A program made the translations under genes and the position numbers. From positions 1-21,396 of the forward strand of contig JBEKUT010000067.1 of assembly GCA_049514735.1 (NCBI GenBank): a stretch of 21,396 nt of DNA, read 5' to 3'. How positions within the stretch are numbered: the first letter of the stretch is position 1; each line of letters opens with the position of its first letter. The notes under the pieces are model-generated. The model saw only the letters and a list, made by a program, of their open reading frames with translations. It ran no database searches and was not told the origin of the DNA. Of the stretch, positions 9,401 through 16,194 are shown one piece after another. The DNA is from JAICMB01 sp049514735 (GTDB taxonomy: Bacteria; Acidobacteriota; Terriglobia; Bryobacterales; Bryobacteraceae).

Positions 9401-9587
9401 AGGCGGCACCGGATCGGAGTTGCGCCGGCCGCTCGGAATCACCATCATTGGAGGGTTGATCGTAAGCCAGATGTTGACCCTCTACACGACCCCTGTTGTG
9501 TATCTCTACTTCGACCGTCTGCAGCATTGGTGGGACCGCGTGCGCGTCAAGCGGCAGGATCAGAGTCCGCTGGGGTCGGAGGCCTGA
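6492..9587 (+). CDS. mdtC: RND efflux pump subunit 2 (MdtC-like)
   Basis: This is the second AcrB-type proton antiporter, 1031 residues, starting two bases after the stop of its paralogue, so translation is probably coupled. It begins NVSEPFIHRPVATTLL. D401 and D402 in TGFVVDDAIVVIEN (TM4) and K918 in IVKKNAIMMIDF (TM10) are the expected proton-relay residues. The double-gene arrangement behind one adaptor gene is the MdtABC/MuxABC pattern, in which both pumps assemble together. Length is normal for the family, and the loop corresponding to the insertion in the paralogue is short here (RSPSGQEVPLS). Substrate range is not visible. Confidence 0.95.
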   Translation: MNVSEPFIHRPVATTLLTIAIALAGAVAFRLLPVSPLPQVDFPTINVSAGLPGASPETMASAIATPLERQFGRIAAVTEMTSSSTLGSTSITLQFDLNRNIDAAARDVEAAINAARGYLPTNLPSNPRYRKVNPADSPIFMLALTSSVLTKGQMYDSASTVMAQKLSQIAGVGQVIVGGSALPGVRVELVPSQLNKYGIGLEQVRSALSAANANNPKGHFSDGRRMYEVGANDQIFKAIDYQPLLIAYSGGRAVRVSDVGQAVDSVEDIRNSGYANGKPSVLVIVFRQPGANIIDTVDGVTAALPQLRAAMPQSIDMQVAMDQTVTIRASVHDVEITLSISVALVILVVFVFLRNVRTTLIPSVAVPVSLITTFGVMYLFGYSIDNLSLMALTISTGFVVDDAIVVIENITRYLEQGIPPMRAALKGAQEIGFTVLTISLSLIAVFIPLLLMGGIVGRLFREFAVTLSIAIIVSMVVSLTTTPMMCAHLLKEHQEHGRAYRASERAFTWIVNTYGRTLTTALRFAPITLAILIATIALNVYLFIHVSKGFFPQQDNGRMMGSILGDQDTSFQAMDRIVLQMVDIIDHDPAVETVQAFTGGSNTNTARMFVNLKPRNQRKLSVDLVIARLRPKLLRVPGASLYLQASQDLRVGGRMSAAQYQYTMRGDNLDDLIEFAPKMLEELRHIHTITDLNSDQQNRGLQSFIQYDRTTAGRFSISSQLIDNTLYDAFGQRQVSTMYEQLNQYHVVMEVAPPYWQNPLILRDIYVRSPSGQEVPLSAFSSFAPATAALAVNHQGLFPAVTLSFNLQPGVALGDAVDAIDAAAIKIGLPNTIQTGFAGTAQAYQDSLGSEPILIAFALATVYIVLGILYESYIHPITILSTLPSAGVGALLALMLTKTDLSIIAIIGIILLIGIVKKNAIMMIDFALAAERIEGKNSRDAIFEACMLRFRPIIMTTMAAMLGALPLAIGGGTGSELRRPLGITIIGGLIVSQMLTLYTTPVVYLYFDRLQHWWDRVRVKRQDQSPLGSEA

Positions 9588-9589
9588 AA

Positions 9590-11041
9590 ATGAAAAGTCT
9601 GAAGTTCGCGCCAGCCGTCCTCGCTGGTCTGCTACTGAGCTCCTGCATGGTCGGACCGAAATATCAAAAGCCGGCTGCCCCGCTGACCCCGGCTTTCAAA
9701 GAACCTCTTCCGGCCGGCTGGAAAGAAGCGCAGCCGAACGATGGGGCGCTCAAAGGGAAATGGTGGGAGATCTACAACGATCCGGCTTTGAACGCTCTCG
9801 AAGAGCAAGTGAACATTTCGAATCAGAATGTTCTGGCGGCCGAGGCGCAGTTCCGCGAGGCCAAGGACGCCGTGCGCATCGCCCGCGCAGCCTTGTACCC
9901 AACCATCGGAACCAACCCGGTGATTACGAATTCGCGGACCGGGAACGGCGGCACGGCGACTTTTGGTAATTCGAGTCCCATTCACAATTCCTTCAGCCTG
10001 CCCGTGGACTTCACCTATCAGGTCGATCTGTGGGGAAGCATCCGCCGCGGCGTCAACCAGAGCGCCAATCTGGCGCAGGCGAGCTTCGCGCAACTCGAGA
10101 ACGCCCGCCTCTCCTACCAGTCGGAACTGGCCTCCGACTATTTCGAACTGCACGGTCTCGATGGAGACGCGGACCTTCTCGATCGAACCGTAAAGTCCTA
10201 CCAGGACTATCTCAAGCTCACGCAGGATCGGTTGCATTCCGGAGTCGCGTCCGGGTCCGACGTGGCCCAGGCCGAAACGCAATTGGACAGCGCCGAAGCC
10301 GCTCTCATCGACCTCGGAGTCGCCCGCGCGCAATTTGAACACGCTATCGCGGTTCTGATCGGGAAACCCCCGGCCGAGGTCGAGATTCCCGCGCTGATTT
10401 TGAAAACTCCGCCGCCCGCGGTTCCCACCGGCGTTCCTTCGGCGCTGCTCGAGAGGCGGCCCGATATTTCCGAGTTTGAGCGTCAGGTAGCCGCGGCGAA
10501 CGAGCAGATAGGGATCGACCAGGCGGCGTTTTATCCAACGCTGACGCTCAGCGCTTCCGGTGGATTCCAGGGCACTAGTCTCTTAAACATTTTTCAGTGG
10601 CCCAGCCGGTTTTGGTCCGTCGGGCCAGGACTCGCCTATACGCTTTTCGATGCGGGCAGGCGTCGAGCTGTAGTCGCCGAGGCGCGGGATGCTTACGACG
10701 TTACCGTCGCAAACTATCGCCAATCGGTGCTTGCCGCTTTTCAACAGGTAGAAGACAATCTGGCGGCGTTGCGAACGCTGCAGACCGAGTCCGGCGCGGT
10801 GGATCTGGAAGTGAAAGCTGCCGAAGAGGCGCTGACCATTTCGACCTACCAATATAAAGCCGGCACGGTAAATTATCTCCAGGTGATCACGTCGCAGACC
10901 GCCGCGCTCTCAGCCGAGCGAACTGCCATCGATCTTCTCACCCGCCGCCTGAACGCCAGCGTCCTCCTGGTCGAGGCGTTGGGGGGTGGATGGGATACAT
11001 CGAAAGTGCCCACTCCCGAAAGCCTGCGCTCAAGTCGATAA
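9590..11041 (+). CDS. NodT-family outer-membrane efflux lipoprotein
   Basis: This is the outer-membrane channel of the tripartite pump, 483 residues, close to the family norm. The signal peptide ends in a lipobox LLLSSC with the lipidated Cys at residue 19, followed by MVGPKYQKP, the usual start of OprM/NodT proteins. Two repeated outer-membrane efflux domains follow; ARAALYPTIG and QAAFYPTLTL mark the matching positions in each half. The ATG at 9590 is preferred over the longer open frame because it gives a complete lipoprotein signal and has TCGGAGG at 9576-9582. It lies 2 bases past the pump stop codon. Its 3' end overlaps the convergent DUF362 gene by 12 bases, leaving no space for a separate terminator. 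Confidence 0.93.
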   Translation: MKSLKFAPAVLAGLLLSSCMVGPKYQKPAAPLTPAFKEPLPAGWKEAQPNDGALKGKWWEIYNDPALNALEEQVNISNQNVLAAEAQFREAKDAVRIARAALYPTIGTNPVITNSRTGNGGTATFGNSSPIHNSFSLPVDFTYQVDLWGSIRRGVNQSANLAQASFAQLENARLSYQSELASDYFELHGLDGDADLLDRTVKSYQDYLKLTQDRLHSGVASGSDVAQAETQLDSAEAALIDLGVARAQFEHAIAVLIGKPPAEVEIPALILKTPPPAVPTGVPSALLERRPDISEFERQVAAANEQIGIDQAAFYPTLTLSASGGFQGTSLLNIFQWPSRFWSVGPGLAYTLFDAGRRRAVVAEARDAYDVTVANYRQSVLAAFQQVEDNLAALRTLQTESGAVDLEVKAAEEALTISTYQYKAGTVNYLQVITSQTAALSAERTAIDLLTRRLNASVLLVEALGGGWDTSKVPTPESLRSSR

Positions 11042-12130
11042 CGTGAATTTCTTCACGTCGATTTTCTCGTCGTCGAACACGCCGAGGCCGAGCGTTCCTG
11101 CCAGTTCGATATGCTCCGGCTGGCAGTTGAGAAAGTGACTGTCTTTGTCGGGCTTCGATAACTCGATAGAAGCCATTCCGGCCGAAGCGCGCTTCGCATC
11201 AATGGCCTTCAAACCGGTCTTATCCAGCGCTACCGGATCTGTCGCGAAATACATGGTCTTGTTTTCCCACACGTACTGCGGTTTCGCGGGCGGCCCACCG
11301 TGATAAGACGCCTTCACCGCGTCGCAGATGTGCAGGACTACTTTCTGACGGAACACCGGAAGACTGACCACCGACGGAATAAATATCCCGCAGACGTTCG
11401 CCGTGGCATTCACGTGACTGCGATTCACGTTGTTAACGCAGCCGTGCGAAAGATTCTTGAGACAAATGGTCACGCCGGCGGACTGATGATGTTTGAGGAC
11501 CGGCAGATTGATAATCTTGTTCACCTGTTGCGCCACAACTTTTGAGACATAGGAGCGTCGGAAATGCGAGTCCAGCGGATCGTCTCCCGGCTTGATCACC
11601 GCCATCTCCATGAACATGTCGCGGTCGTAGCCGCCCATGTCGAGCTGGTTTTCAGAATACGCCGGCGACGAGGCGATCCAGCGAACCCCGCTCGGCAGCC
11701 ATTTGTCGATATGCGCGGCCTGCAATTCCTCGGCGTAGCGATTAAAAACGATGATGTTCTTCGCGGGCACTCCGGCGCGCTTGATCCCGTCGATGATCTG
11801 ATTGAGCACGATGGAATCGGAAGAGAGCGTCGGACCGCCGACCGGGCTCACCTTGATTCCAACTACATCGCCGGGCTCGATGAAAACCTTCCAGGCATCG
11901 TCCCACGAAGGAGCGCCGGTCAACTCCATCATGCCTTTCTGCATCATCGCTTTCACCGGCTCAGCCTGATAGGCGCCGGATACGATCGAGCGGGGATCGC
12001 GCACCTCGACGACGCGACCCGGATAAGGACCGGGAATCCCAAGCTTTGTAGTAGCAGCGTGGACCTTTGCGGTCTGCGCCGCGGCCGCAAGAAAGGCCGT
12101 CTTCAGGAAATCGCGACGAAGGGAAGGCAT
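11030..12130 (-). CDS. Tat-exported DUF362 domain protein
   Basis: This 366-residue protein begins MPSLRRDFLKTAFLAAAAQ, a twin-arginine signal (R5 R6), so it is probably exported folded, perhaps with a bound cofactor. The body fits the DUF362 family: VVGIKVSPVGGPTLSSDS, then an NIIVFNRY segment, a LPVLKHHQSAGVTICLKNLS block and a C-terminal DPVALDKTGL segment. DUF362 proteins are often found with iron-sulfur domains, but no ferredoxin Cys cluster is visible here. The biochemical role is unknown. It follows the MBL-fold gene with 21 bases between them, so the two are probably cotranscribed. Its 3' end overlaps the outer-membrane lipoprotein gene on the opposite strand. Confidence 0.85.
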   Translation of the reverse strand: MPSLRRDFLKTAFLAAAAQTAKVHAATTKLGIPGPYPGRVVEVRDPRSIVSGAYQAEPVKAMMQKGMMELTGAPSWDDAWKVFIEPGDVVGIKVSPVGGPTLSSDSIVLNQIIDGIKRAGVPAKNIIVFNRYAEELQAAHIDKWLPSGVRWIASSPAYSENQLDMGGYDRDMFMEMAVIKPGDDPLDSHFRRSYVSKVVAQQVNKIINLPVLKHHQSAGVTICLKNLSHGCVNNVNRSHVNATANVCGIFIPSVVSLPVFRQKVVLHICDAVKASYHGGPPAKPQYVWENKTMYFATDPVALDKTGLKAIDAKRASAGMASIELSKPDKDSHFLNCQPEHIELAGTLGLGVFDDEKIDVKKFTLST

Positions 12131-12151
12131 GCCGTCATTTTAAAACAGTTG

Positions 12152-12886
12152 TCACAACGAGAACGATGCGCCGGGCGCGGCCAGCGTCAACGGAACCTTC
12201 GATTGCAAGCTTTGCAGGCGCGGATCGTCCCTGCGGACTCTCCGCTGGACATGCGTCAGAACCAGATGCTTCACTCGAGCGTCCTCCGCCATTTGGATCA
12301 GCCGCGGAATATCGGCGTGAACCGGAGACTGCTCAAAAGAGAACGCCTCATGCAGCAGCAGATCCGCGTCTGCGAAGAGTGCCTGGCTCTCATTCGTGAA
12401 CATCCCATCGCCGCTAAAACAGAATGCGCGGCCGCCGGTTTCGATTCTCACTGCAAGATTACTGGTCGAATGGATCGTCGGAGCGAACGTCATCTTGAAC
12501 TCGCGATAACTAACTTCGCGCCTCGACGTCGCTTCGATGGTATCAATCGGAAATTCAAAACGCTTGCGCAGCCCCACGTACCCGAGTTCCATGATCTGCG
12601 AAATCTGTTCGAGCACGCTTTTCTGGCTAATCAATGTCAGCGGCTTCTTGCGGCCTTCCTCCCACATGCGGGCGAGCAAGGCGGGAAGCCCGAAGTAATG
12701 ATCGGCATGCGCGTGGCTGATATAAATCGCGTCAATCAAGTCCGGAGAAGGATCGTGACGCCAGACTTGAAACGCACCGGCATATCCACAGTCGATCAGA
12801 ATGGTAGACTCGCCGGTCAGCAGCGCGGACGTATTTCCTAGGGTCTCGTCGAATGCTTCACCGGCCCCCAGCAGGACGATTCTCAT
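12152..12886 (-). CDS. MBL-fold metallo-hydrolase (RNase Z-like subgroup)
   Basis: This is a 244-residue cytoplasmic protein of the metallo-beta-lactamase fold. The metal-binding signature is SHAHADH (H58, H60, D62, H63). Further ligands are likely H139 in PTIHSTSN, D160 in FSGDG and H212 in VLTHVQ, and LLLHEAF is the usual strand before the last ligand. The short form starting MRIVLLGAGEAF and the HxHxDHxxGLP motif resemble RNase Z and related phosphodiesterases, but the tRNA-binding exosite arm is not evident, so I call it only a hydrolase. The first ATG sits 6 bases after a TATATT box, suggesting leaderless expression. It heads a two-gene unit with the DUF362 protein. Confidence 0.88.
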   Translation of the reverse strand: MRIVLLGAGEAFDETLGNTSALLTGESTILIDCGYAGAFQVWRHDPSPDLIDAIYISHAHADHYFGLPALLARMWEEGRKKPLTLISQKSVLEQISQIMELGYVGLRKRFEFPIDTIEATSRREVSYREFKMTFAPTIHSTSNLAVRIETGGRAFCFSGDGMFTNESQALFADADLLLHEAFSFEQSPVHADIPRLIQMAEDARVKHLVLTHVQRRVRRDDPRLQSLQSKVPLTLAAPGASFSL

Positions 12887-12892
12887 GCGCTC

Positions 12893-12901
12893 AATATAAC
12901 A
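12893..12901 (-). promoter_or_regulatory. Candidate extended -10 for the MBL/DUF362 unit
   Basis: On the minus strand TGTTATATT matches an extended -10 (TGn plus a 5-of-6 TATAAT box). It ends 6 bases before the ATG at 12886, so transcription would begin at or next to the start codon. No good -35 is seen. The rest of 12887-13001 is the divergent spacer to the next plus-strand gene. Confidence 0.4.
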
Positions 12902-13001
12902 GTAGCGGACGTTCGTACCATTGAGATTAAGCCGTCATCCACGCTGAAATAGGGCCTTCGCCGTCTTCATCTGACCACGCTGTTCGACATACCATGCAAG
13001 C

Positions 13002-13583
13002 ATGAAGTACAAGTCCATCCGTCTGGCGGCCGTGGTTTTCATCGCAGCCGCGGGACACGCTCAAGTTACCAGTCATGTAGCGGCGGCCGCGGGCGCCGCC
13101 ATCGGTACGGCTGGCGGAAAAGTTTTGAGCAATGTGCTCGATAAGGCGCTGGCCCCGGCCGCTCAAACAGGAGACACGCAGCCAGTCGCCAAAGTTCCCT
13201 TGGTTCCTACTCCGGCCACTCCGACCGTGGCATCCGGTTCGATTCCCGATACGCCGCCGCAAGGCGATTCATCTAGCCCCGGCAGTTCCCGAAGAAACAG
13301 ATCGACGCAGCGGCCATACTATTCGTCCACCGCGGATCGAATGGCATTTCGGGGCAGCTATCAGCGGTTGCCCCCGCCTCCCTCAGTCGAAGATTTCGCG
13401 AAGATTAAAGCGGGCAGTTCCCGGCAGGAAGTTCTTGCGGCCTTGGGAACGCCTTCCTCGCACGTGACGATTCCCGAAGAAGGACACCTGATTGAGCAGA
13501 TGAGCTATCAATACGAGCGGCGCTACCTAGGCAGCGTGCGCCTCGATAACGGACGGGTGGTCGAGATTAAATCAGCGCGCTGA
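13002..13583 (+). CDS. Small exported protein, BamE/SmpA-like C-terminus
   Basis: This 193-residue protein has a clear signal peptide, MKYKSIRLAAVVFIAAAGHA, followed by an Ala/Gly-rich hydrophobic patch (about 24-50) and a Pro/Ser/Arg-rich linker. The last 60 or so residues, from SVEDFAKIKAGSSRQEVLAA through LGTPSSH and a YQYERRYLGSVRLDNGRVVE strand pair, have the layout of the SmpA/OmlA (BamE) fold: a helix starting with a 'kikaGssr.eV' motif, LGxP, then strands. It lacks a lipobox, so it is not a true BamE lipoprotein. The role is unknown, perhaps envelope-related. No strong ribosome site precedes the ATG. It stands alone between the divergent MBL gene and the lower-GC cassette downstream. 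Confidence 0.7.
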   Translation: MKYKSIRLAAVVFIAAAGHAQVTSHVAAAAGAAIGTAGGKVLSNVLDKALAPAAQTGDTQPVAKVPLVPTPATPTVASGSIPDTPPQGDSSSPGSSRRNRSTQRPYYSSTADRMAFRGSYQRLPPPPSVEDFAKIKAGSSRQEVLAALGTPSSHVTIPEEGHLIEQMSYQYERRYLGSVRLDNGRVVEIKSAR

Positions 13584-13630
13584 TCCGATGTTAAGCCCGG
13601 AGATGGCGGTATTCTGAATGTGAAGTGTTC

Positions 13631-13942
13631 ATGCCAACCGCCATCGCGAAGCAGCCGGAAATCAACGCTGCGGTACGGGCGGCGGAAAGACTGCCGGGCG
13701 TGAAGTATATCCGCTACAGCATCGCGCCGGATTCGAACGGGCGATGGGCGATATTCTTCCGGGTCGTGCTGGCCGATGAGGTGAGCACCGGCGAAAGACT
13801 GCGGGATGTTACGACGCAAGTAATCTGGCGCATGTCTGAGGGGCTGGATCTGCCTAACCTTGATTTGATCCCCTACTTTGATTTCCGCAGCCAGTCGGAG
13901 CAGAACGCCCTTAACGAACCTCACTGGCAACAAGCTAGTTAA
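13631..13942 (+). CDS. Small conserved-looking partner of the HEPN gene
   Basis: I cannot assign a family name. The product is 103 residues from the ATG at 13631 (a GTG at 13625 would add two). It has a helix (EINAAVRAAERLPG), two strands (KYIRYSIAPD and WAIFFRVVLADE), a helix (ERLRDVTTQVIWRMSEGL) and a final strand block PYFDFRSQSEQ. It has no signal peptide or membrane segment. Its stop codon touches the ATG of the HEPN gene (TTAAATG), so the two are almost certainly translated together. In many HEPN pairs the upstream small protein is a minimal nucleotidyltransferase, but the GSxxxG...DxD signature of that family is not present here. A diverged member or a different partner type both remain possible. 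Confidence 0.7.
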   Translation: MPTAIAKQPEINAAVRAAERLPGVKYIRYSIAPDSNGRWAIFFRVVLADEVSTGERLRDVTTQVIWRMSEGLDLPNLDLIPYFDFRSQSEQNALNEPHWQQAS

Positions 13943-14449
13943 ATGAGCTTCGCTGACGACCTTCTTGAGCAGGCGTATCATCTGCTGAATAAGGACGGGA
14001 ACGCCCCGAAGCAAGCGAGTCTCCGGCGCGCGGTATCGACGGCATACTACGCCCTATTCCACTTGCTCATTGATGAAGCGGTGGGCAAGTGGAGTGTTGA
14101 ACATCAGCGGAACGCCCTTGCAAGAACTTTCAAGCACGGCGGGATGGCGAAGGTTTGCGATGAATCCGTGAAGAGCTTTTACATTGCCAGGCAACCGCCC
14201 CACCTTGGGCCTCTCAAGGACGTAGCCCAGATATTCAGCCAGTTACAAGAGAAGCGCCATACGGCCGATTATGACTCGGAAAAATGGTCGAAGGGCAATG
14301 CTGAAACGTGGATCGATAAGGCTGATACGGCATTTAAGAACTGGCGCTTGGTGCGTGCCTCGCCAGAGGCGCAAGACTCCTTGCTTTTCCTGTTCCTGCC
14401 TGAGCTAATGCCCAAGAAGAAGAAGGAGCCAGAGAGCGAAAGCTCTTAA
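13943..14449 (+). CDS. HEPN-domain protein
   Basis: This 168-residue all-helical protein belongs to the HEPN superfamily by pattern. An early helix reads LRRAVSTAYYALFHLLIDEA (R28, Y35, Y36), and a later helix reads LQEKRHTADYD (R105, H106, D109, Y110), matching the RxxADY-type motif of HEPN proteins. The canonical ribonuclease motif Rx4-6H is not obvious, so RNase activity cannot be claimed. The C-terminus is a charged tail, KKKKEPESESS. It has no ribosome site of its own and starts directly after the stop of its partner. GC is lower than in neighbours: in the 60 bases from 14281 I count 26 G or C, against clearly higher values on either side. This hints at acquisition. Possible roles are toxin, nucleotide-binding or RNA-binding module. 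Confidence 0.75.
   Translation: MSFADDLLEQAYHLLNKDGNAPKQASLRRAVSTAYYALFHLLIDEAVGKWSVEHQRNALARTFKHGGMAKVCDESVKSFYIARQPPHLGPLKDVAQIFSQLQEKRHTADYDSEKWSKGNAETWIDKADTAFKNWRLVRASPEAQDSLLFLFLPELMPKKKKEPESESS
14433..14446 (+). repeat. Hairpin with GAAA loop at end of HEPN gene
   Basis: AGAGC and GCTCT flank a GAAA tetraloop in the last codons of the HEPN gene. No T-run follows, so it is unlikely to be a factor-independent terminator by itself; it could stabilise the mRNA 3' end. Confidence 0.3.
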
Positions 14450-14475
14450 TGCCTACGCTCCACGGGCTGATCCAT

Positions 14476-14483
14476 TGTAAGAT
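14476..14483 (+). promoter_or_regulatory. Weak candidate -10 for the MFS-led operon
   Basis: TTGTAAGAT (14475-14483) contains a TG next to TAAGAT, a weak -10-like box 5 bases before the TTG start of the transporter. It would give a nearly leaderless message. The gap to the HEPN stop is only 39 bases, so read-through from upstream is also possible. Confidence 0.22.
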
Positions 14484-14488
14484 GCAGG

Positions 14489-15739
14489 TTGCAGCCTTCC
14501 ACGCGAACTGCTCCCGAGCCCCGTCACTCGCCGCGCTGGCGCTGGTACATCTGCTTCCTGCTGTTCTTCGCGACCACCATAAACTACATCGACCGGCAGG
14601 TCCTCGGGATTCTGAAAGACACCATCTCCAGAGAACTGCACTGGAGCGAGAGCGACTACGGCTGGATCATCGCGGCCTTTCAGGGCGCCTACGCGATCAT
14701 GATGCCGCTGGCTGGCCGCATCATCGATTGGGTGGGTCCGAAGCTCGGCTACGCCATGGCGATCGCCTTATGGAGCGCGGCTGCGATGAGCCACTCTCTC
14801 GCGCGGAACGCATTTCAATTTGGTCTGGCGCGCTTTGGACTCGGCCTCGGCGAATCGGCGAACTTCCCCGCGGCCATCCGCACGGTTACGGATTGGTTCC
14901 CTCAGAAGGAGCGGGCGCTCGCTACCGGCTTATTTAACAGTGGATCGAACATCGGGGCCATCATTGCGCCCCTGGCAGTGCCGATCATCACGGTGCGATT
15001 CGGCTGGCGTTATGCCTTTCTCGCGACGGGGGCCCTGGTGCTGGTTTGGCTAGTTCTATGGTTCACGGGCTACCGCAACCCGCCGCTAACAGTCGAACAG
15101 GCCGAACGAAAAGATCTGCCCCACATTCCCTACCCGGTCCTTCTGACTCAACGCCGTCTGTGGGCATTCCTGCTGGGAAAATTCCTCACCGATCCGGTGT
15201 GGTGGTTTTACCTGTTCTGGCTGCCCGGCTTTTTGAACCGTGCCTATGGGCTCGACTTGATTCACATCGGTGCCCCTCTCATCGTTATCTACGTTGCCGC
15301 TGATGTCGGCTCTATCGGCGGCGGAGGGCTCTCATCGGTGTTGCTCAACCGCGGATGGACGGTAAACGCGGCCCGAAAAACGGCGATGCTGGTGTGCGCA
15401 CTAGCGGTGGTCGGCGTCGTTTTCGTGCAGGCGTCGCATGGAAATTTGTGGCTCGCCGTGAGCCTGATTGCTGTGGCGGCGGCCGCGCACCAGGGCTGGT
15501 CGGCCAATCTCTACACGCTGGTGTCCGATATGTTTCCGCAGCAGGAGGTGGGCTCCGTCGTAGGATTGGGCGGATTGGGAGGAGCGGTTGGCGGGATGCT
15601 GGTGGCGCCTGTAGTCGGCTACTGGCTCGATTTTTCGCATGGCGCGTACGGGCCGGTGTTCGTTGCCGCGGGATCGATGTATCTAATTGCGCTGGGAGCG
15701 ATCCAACTACTGGTCCCCAGAGTCGAACGGCTACAATGA
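14489..15739 (+). CDS. MFS transporter, anion:cation symporter-like
   Basis: This 416-residue protein has about 12 hydrophobic segments. The first loop carries INYIDRQVLGIL, and the loop 2-3 region reads MPLAGRIIDWVGPKLGYA, the MFS signature region. The GLGLGESANFPAAIRTVTDW block and TGYRNP are typical of the hexuronate/organic-acid (ACS) branch, such as ExuT relatives. It sits in the inner membrane and probably imports an organic anion or sugar acid; the exact substrate cannot be told. The start is a TTG, since an in-frame stop lies at 14468-14470 and no ATG or GTG precedes the first membrane segment. Its TGA overlaps the ATG of the response regulator (ATGA). It heads the run of genes that ends with the glucan enzymes. 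Confidence 0.87.
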   Translation: MQPSTRTAPEPRHSPRWRWYICFLLFFATTINYIDRQVLGILKDTISRELHWSESDYGWIIAAFQGAYAIMMPLAGRIIDWVGPKLGYAMAIALWSAAAMSHSLARNAFQFGLARFGLGLGESANFPAAIRTVTDWFPQKERALATGLFNSGSNIGAIIAPLAVPIITVRFGWRYAFLATGALVLVWLVLWFTGYRNPPLTVEQAERKDLPHIPYPVLLTQRRLWAFLLGKFLTDPVWWFYLFWLPGFLNRAYGLDLIHIGAPLIVIYVAADVGSIGGGGLSSVLLNRGWTVNAARKTAMLVCALAVVGVVFVQASHGNLWLAVSLIAVAAAAHQGWSANLYTLVSDMFPQQEVGSVVGLGGLGGAVGGMLVAPVVGYWLDFSHGAYGPVFVAAGSMYLIALGAIQLLVPRVERLQ

Positions 15740-16170
15740 CCAGAGCGATGACAGATTCGCCGGCGAAATATTACGTTCTCTTGATCGAGGATAATCCGGC
15801 TGACGAGCGCCTCATACGCGAGGCGTTTAAGGCAACGGACCCAGGCGTCGCCATCACTGTGGCAAGCAATGGCGCGGAAGCCCTCGCATTGCTGCGCCGC
15901 GAAAGGCCAAACCTTATCATCCTCGATCTGAACCTGCCCGCCGTCGATGGCCGCGAAGTACTCGACCAGCTCAAAGGCGATAAGCGGATGCGCCATATCC
16001 CCATCGTTGTGTTTACCAGCTCCGTGATGCCGGAGGACATTATGTCCTGCTACCGCAGCGGCGCCAATTGCTATCTGCAAAAACCCATGGATCTTACGGT
16101 GCTATTCGACAGGGTTCGTGAACTTCTGCATTTCTGGACTTGCACCGCGGTTTTGCCGCCGCGCGAGTAG
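15736..16170 (+). CDS. Single-domain response regulator (CheY/Rcp1-like)
   Basis: This 144-residue protein consists of one receiver domain with no output domain. The key residues are all present: acidic pair E18 D19 in LIEDNPADERLI, phosphoacceptor D64 in LIILDLNLPAVDG, T94 in VVFTSS, and K116 in YLQKPMD. The wording (EDNPADxxLIxEA) and long alpha4 region place it with the Rcp1-type regulators that pair with phytochrome or hybrid histidine kinases and signal by protein contact. The ATG at 15736 overlaps the transporter stop; an alternative ATG lies at 15748. No kinase is nearby. TreZ follows after 24 bases, so it is probably part of the same transcript as the transporter and the glucan enzymes. 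Confidence 0.92.
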   Translation: MTRAMTDSPAKYYVLLIEDNPADERLIREAFKATDPGVAITVASNGAEALALLRRERPNLIILDLNLPAVDGREVLDQLKGDKRMRHIPIVVFTSSVMPEDIMSCYRSGANCYLQKPMDLTVLFDRVRELLHFWTCTAVLPPRE

Positions 16171-16194
16171 CGGCGAAACAGGCTGCCATCCGAG

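Noticed and set aside
7656..9527. A 623-codon open frame on the minus strand
   Set aside because: It lies fully inside the second RND pump, whose plus-strand protein has all family motifs. The antisense product is rich in His, Arg, Gln and Asp with no recognisable domain, as expected for a shadow frame in GC-rich DNA.
9326..9589. N-terminal extension of the NodT-type gene
   Set aside because: It overlaps the RND pump gene, while the ATG at 9590 gives a complete lipoprotein signal with a good ribosome site.
11564..12841. A 425-codon open frame on the plus strand
   Set aside because: It is antisense to both the DUF362 gene and the MBL-fold gene, each of which has clear motifs and plausible starts. 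The plus-strand product is Arg/His-rich without a domain.
13631..13942. Minimal nucleotidyltransferase identity for the HEPN partner
   Set aside because: No GSxxxG followed by DxD is present, so the name cannot be supported from sequence alone.
14449..14937. A frame starting directly after the HEPN stop (TAATG)
   Set aside because: It runs through the first third of the MFS gene in another frame, and its product has no hydrophobic pattern or known motif.
15355..15735. N-terminal extension of the response regulator
   Set aside because: These codons lie inside the MFS gene in another frame; the receiver domain is complete from 15736.
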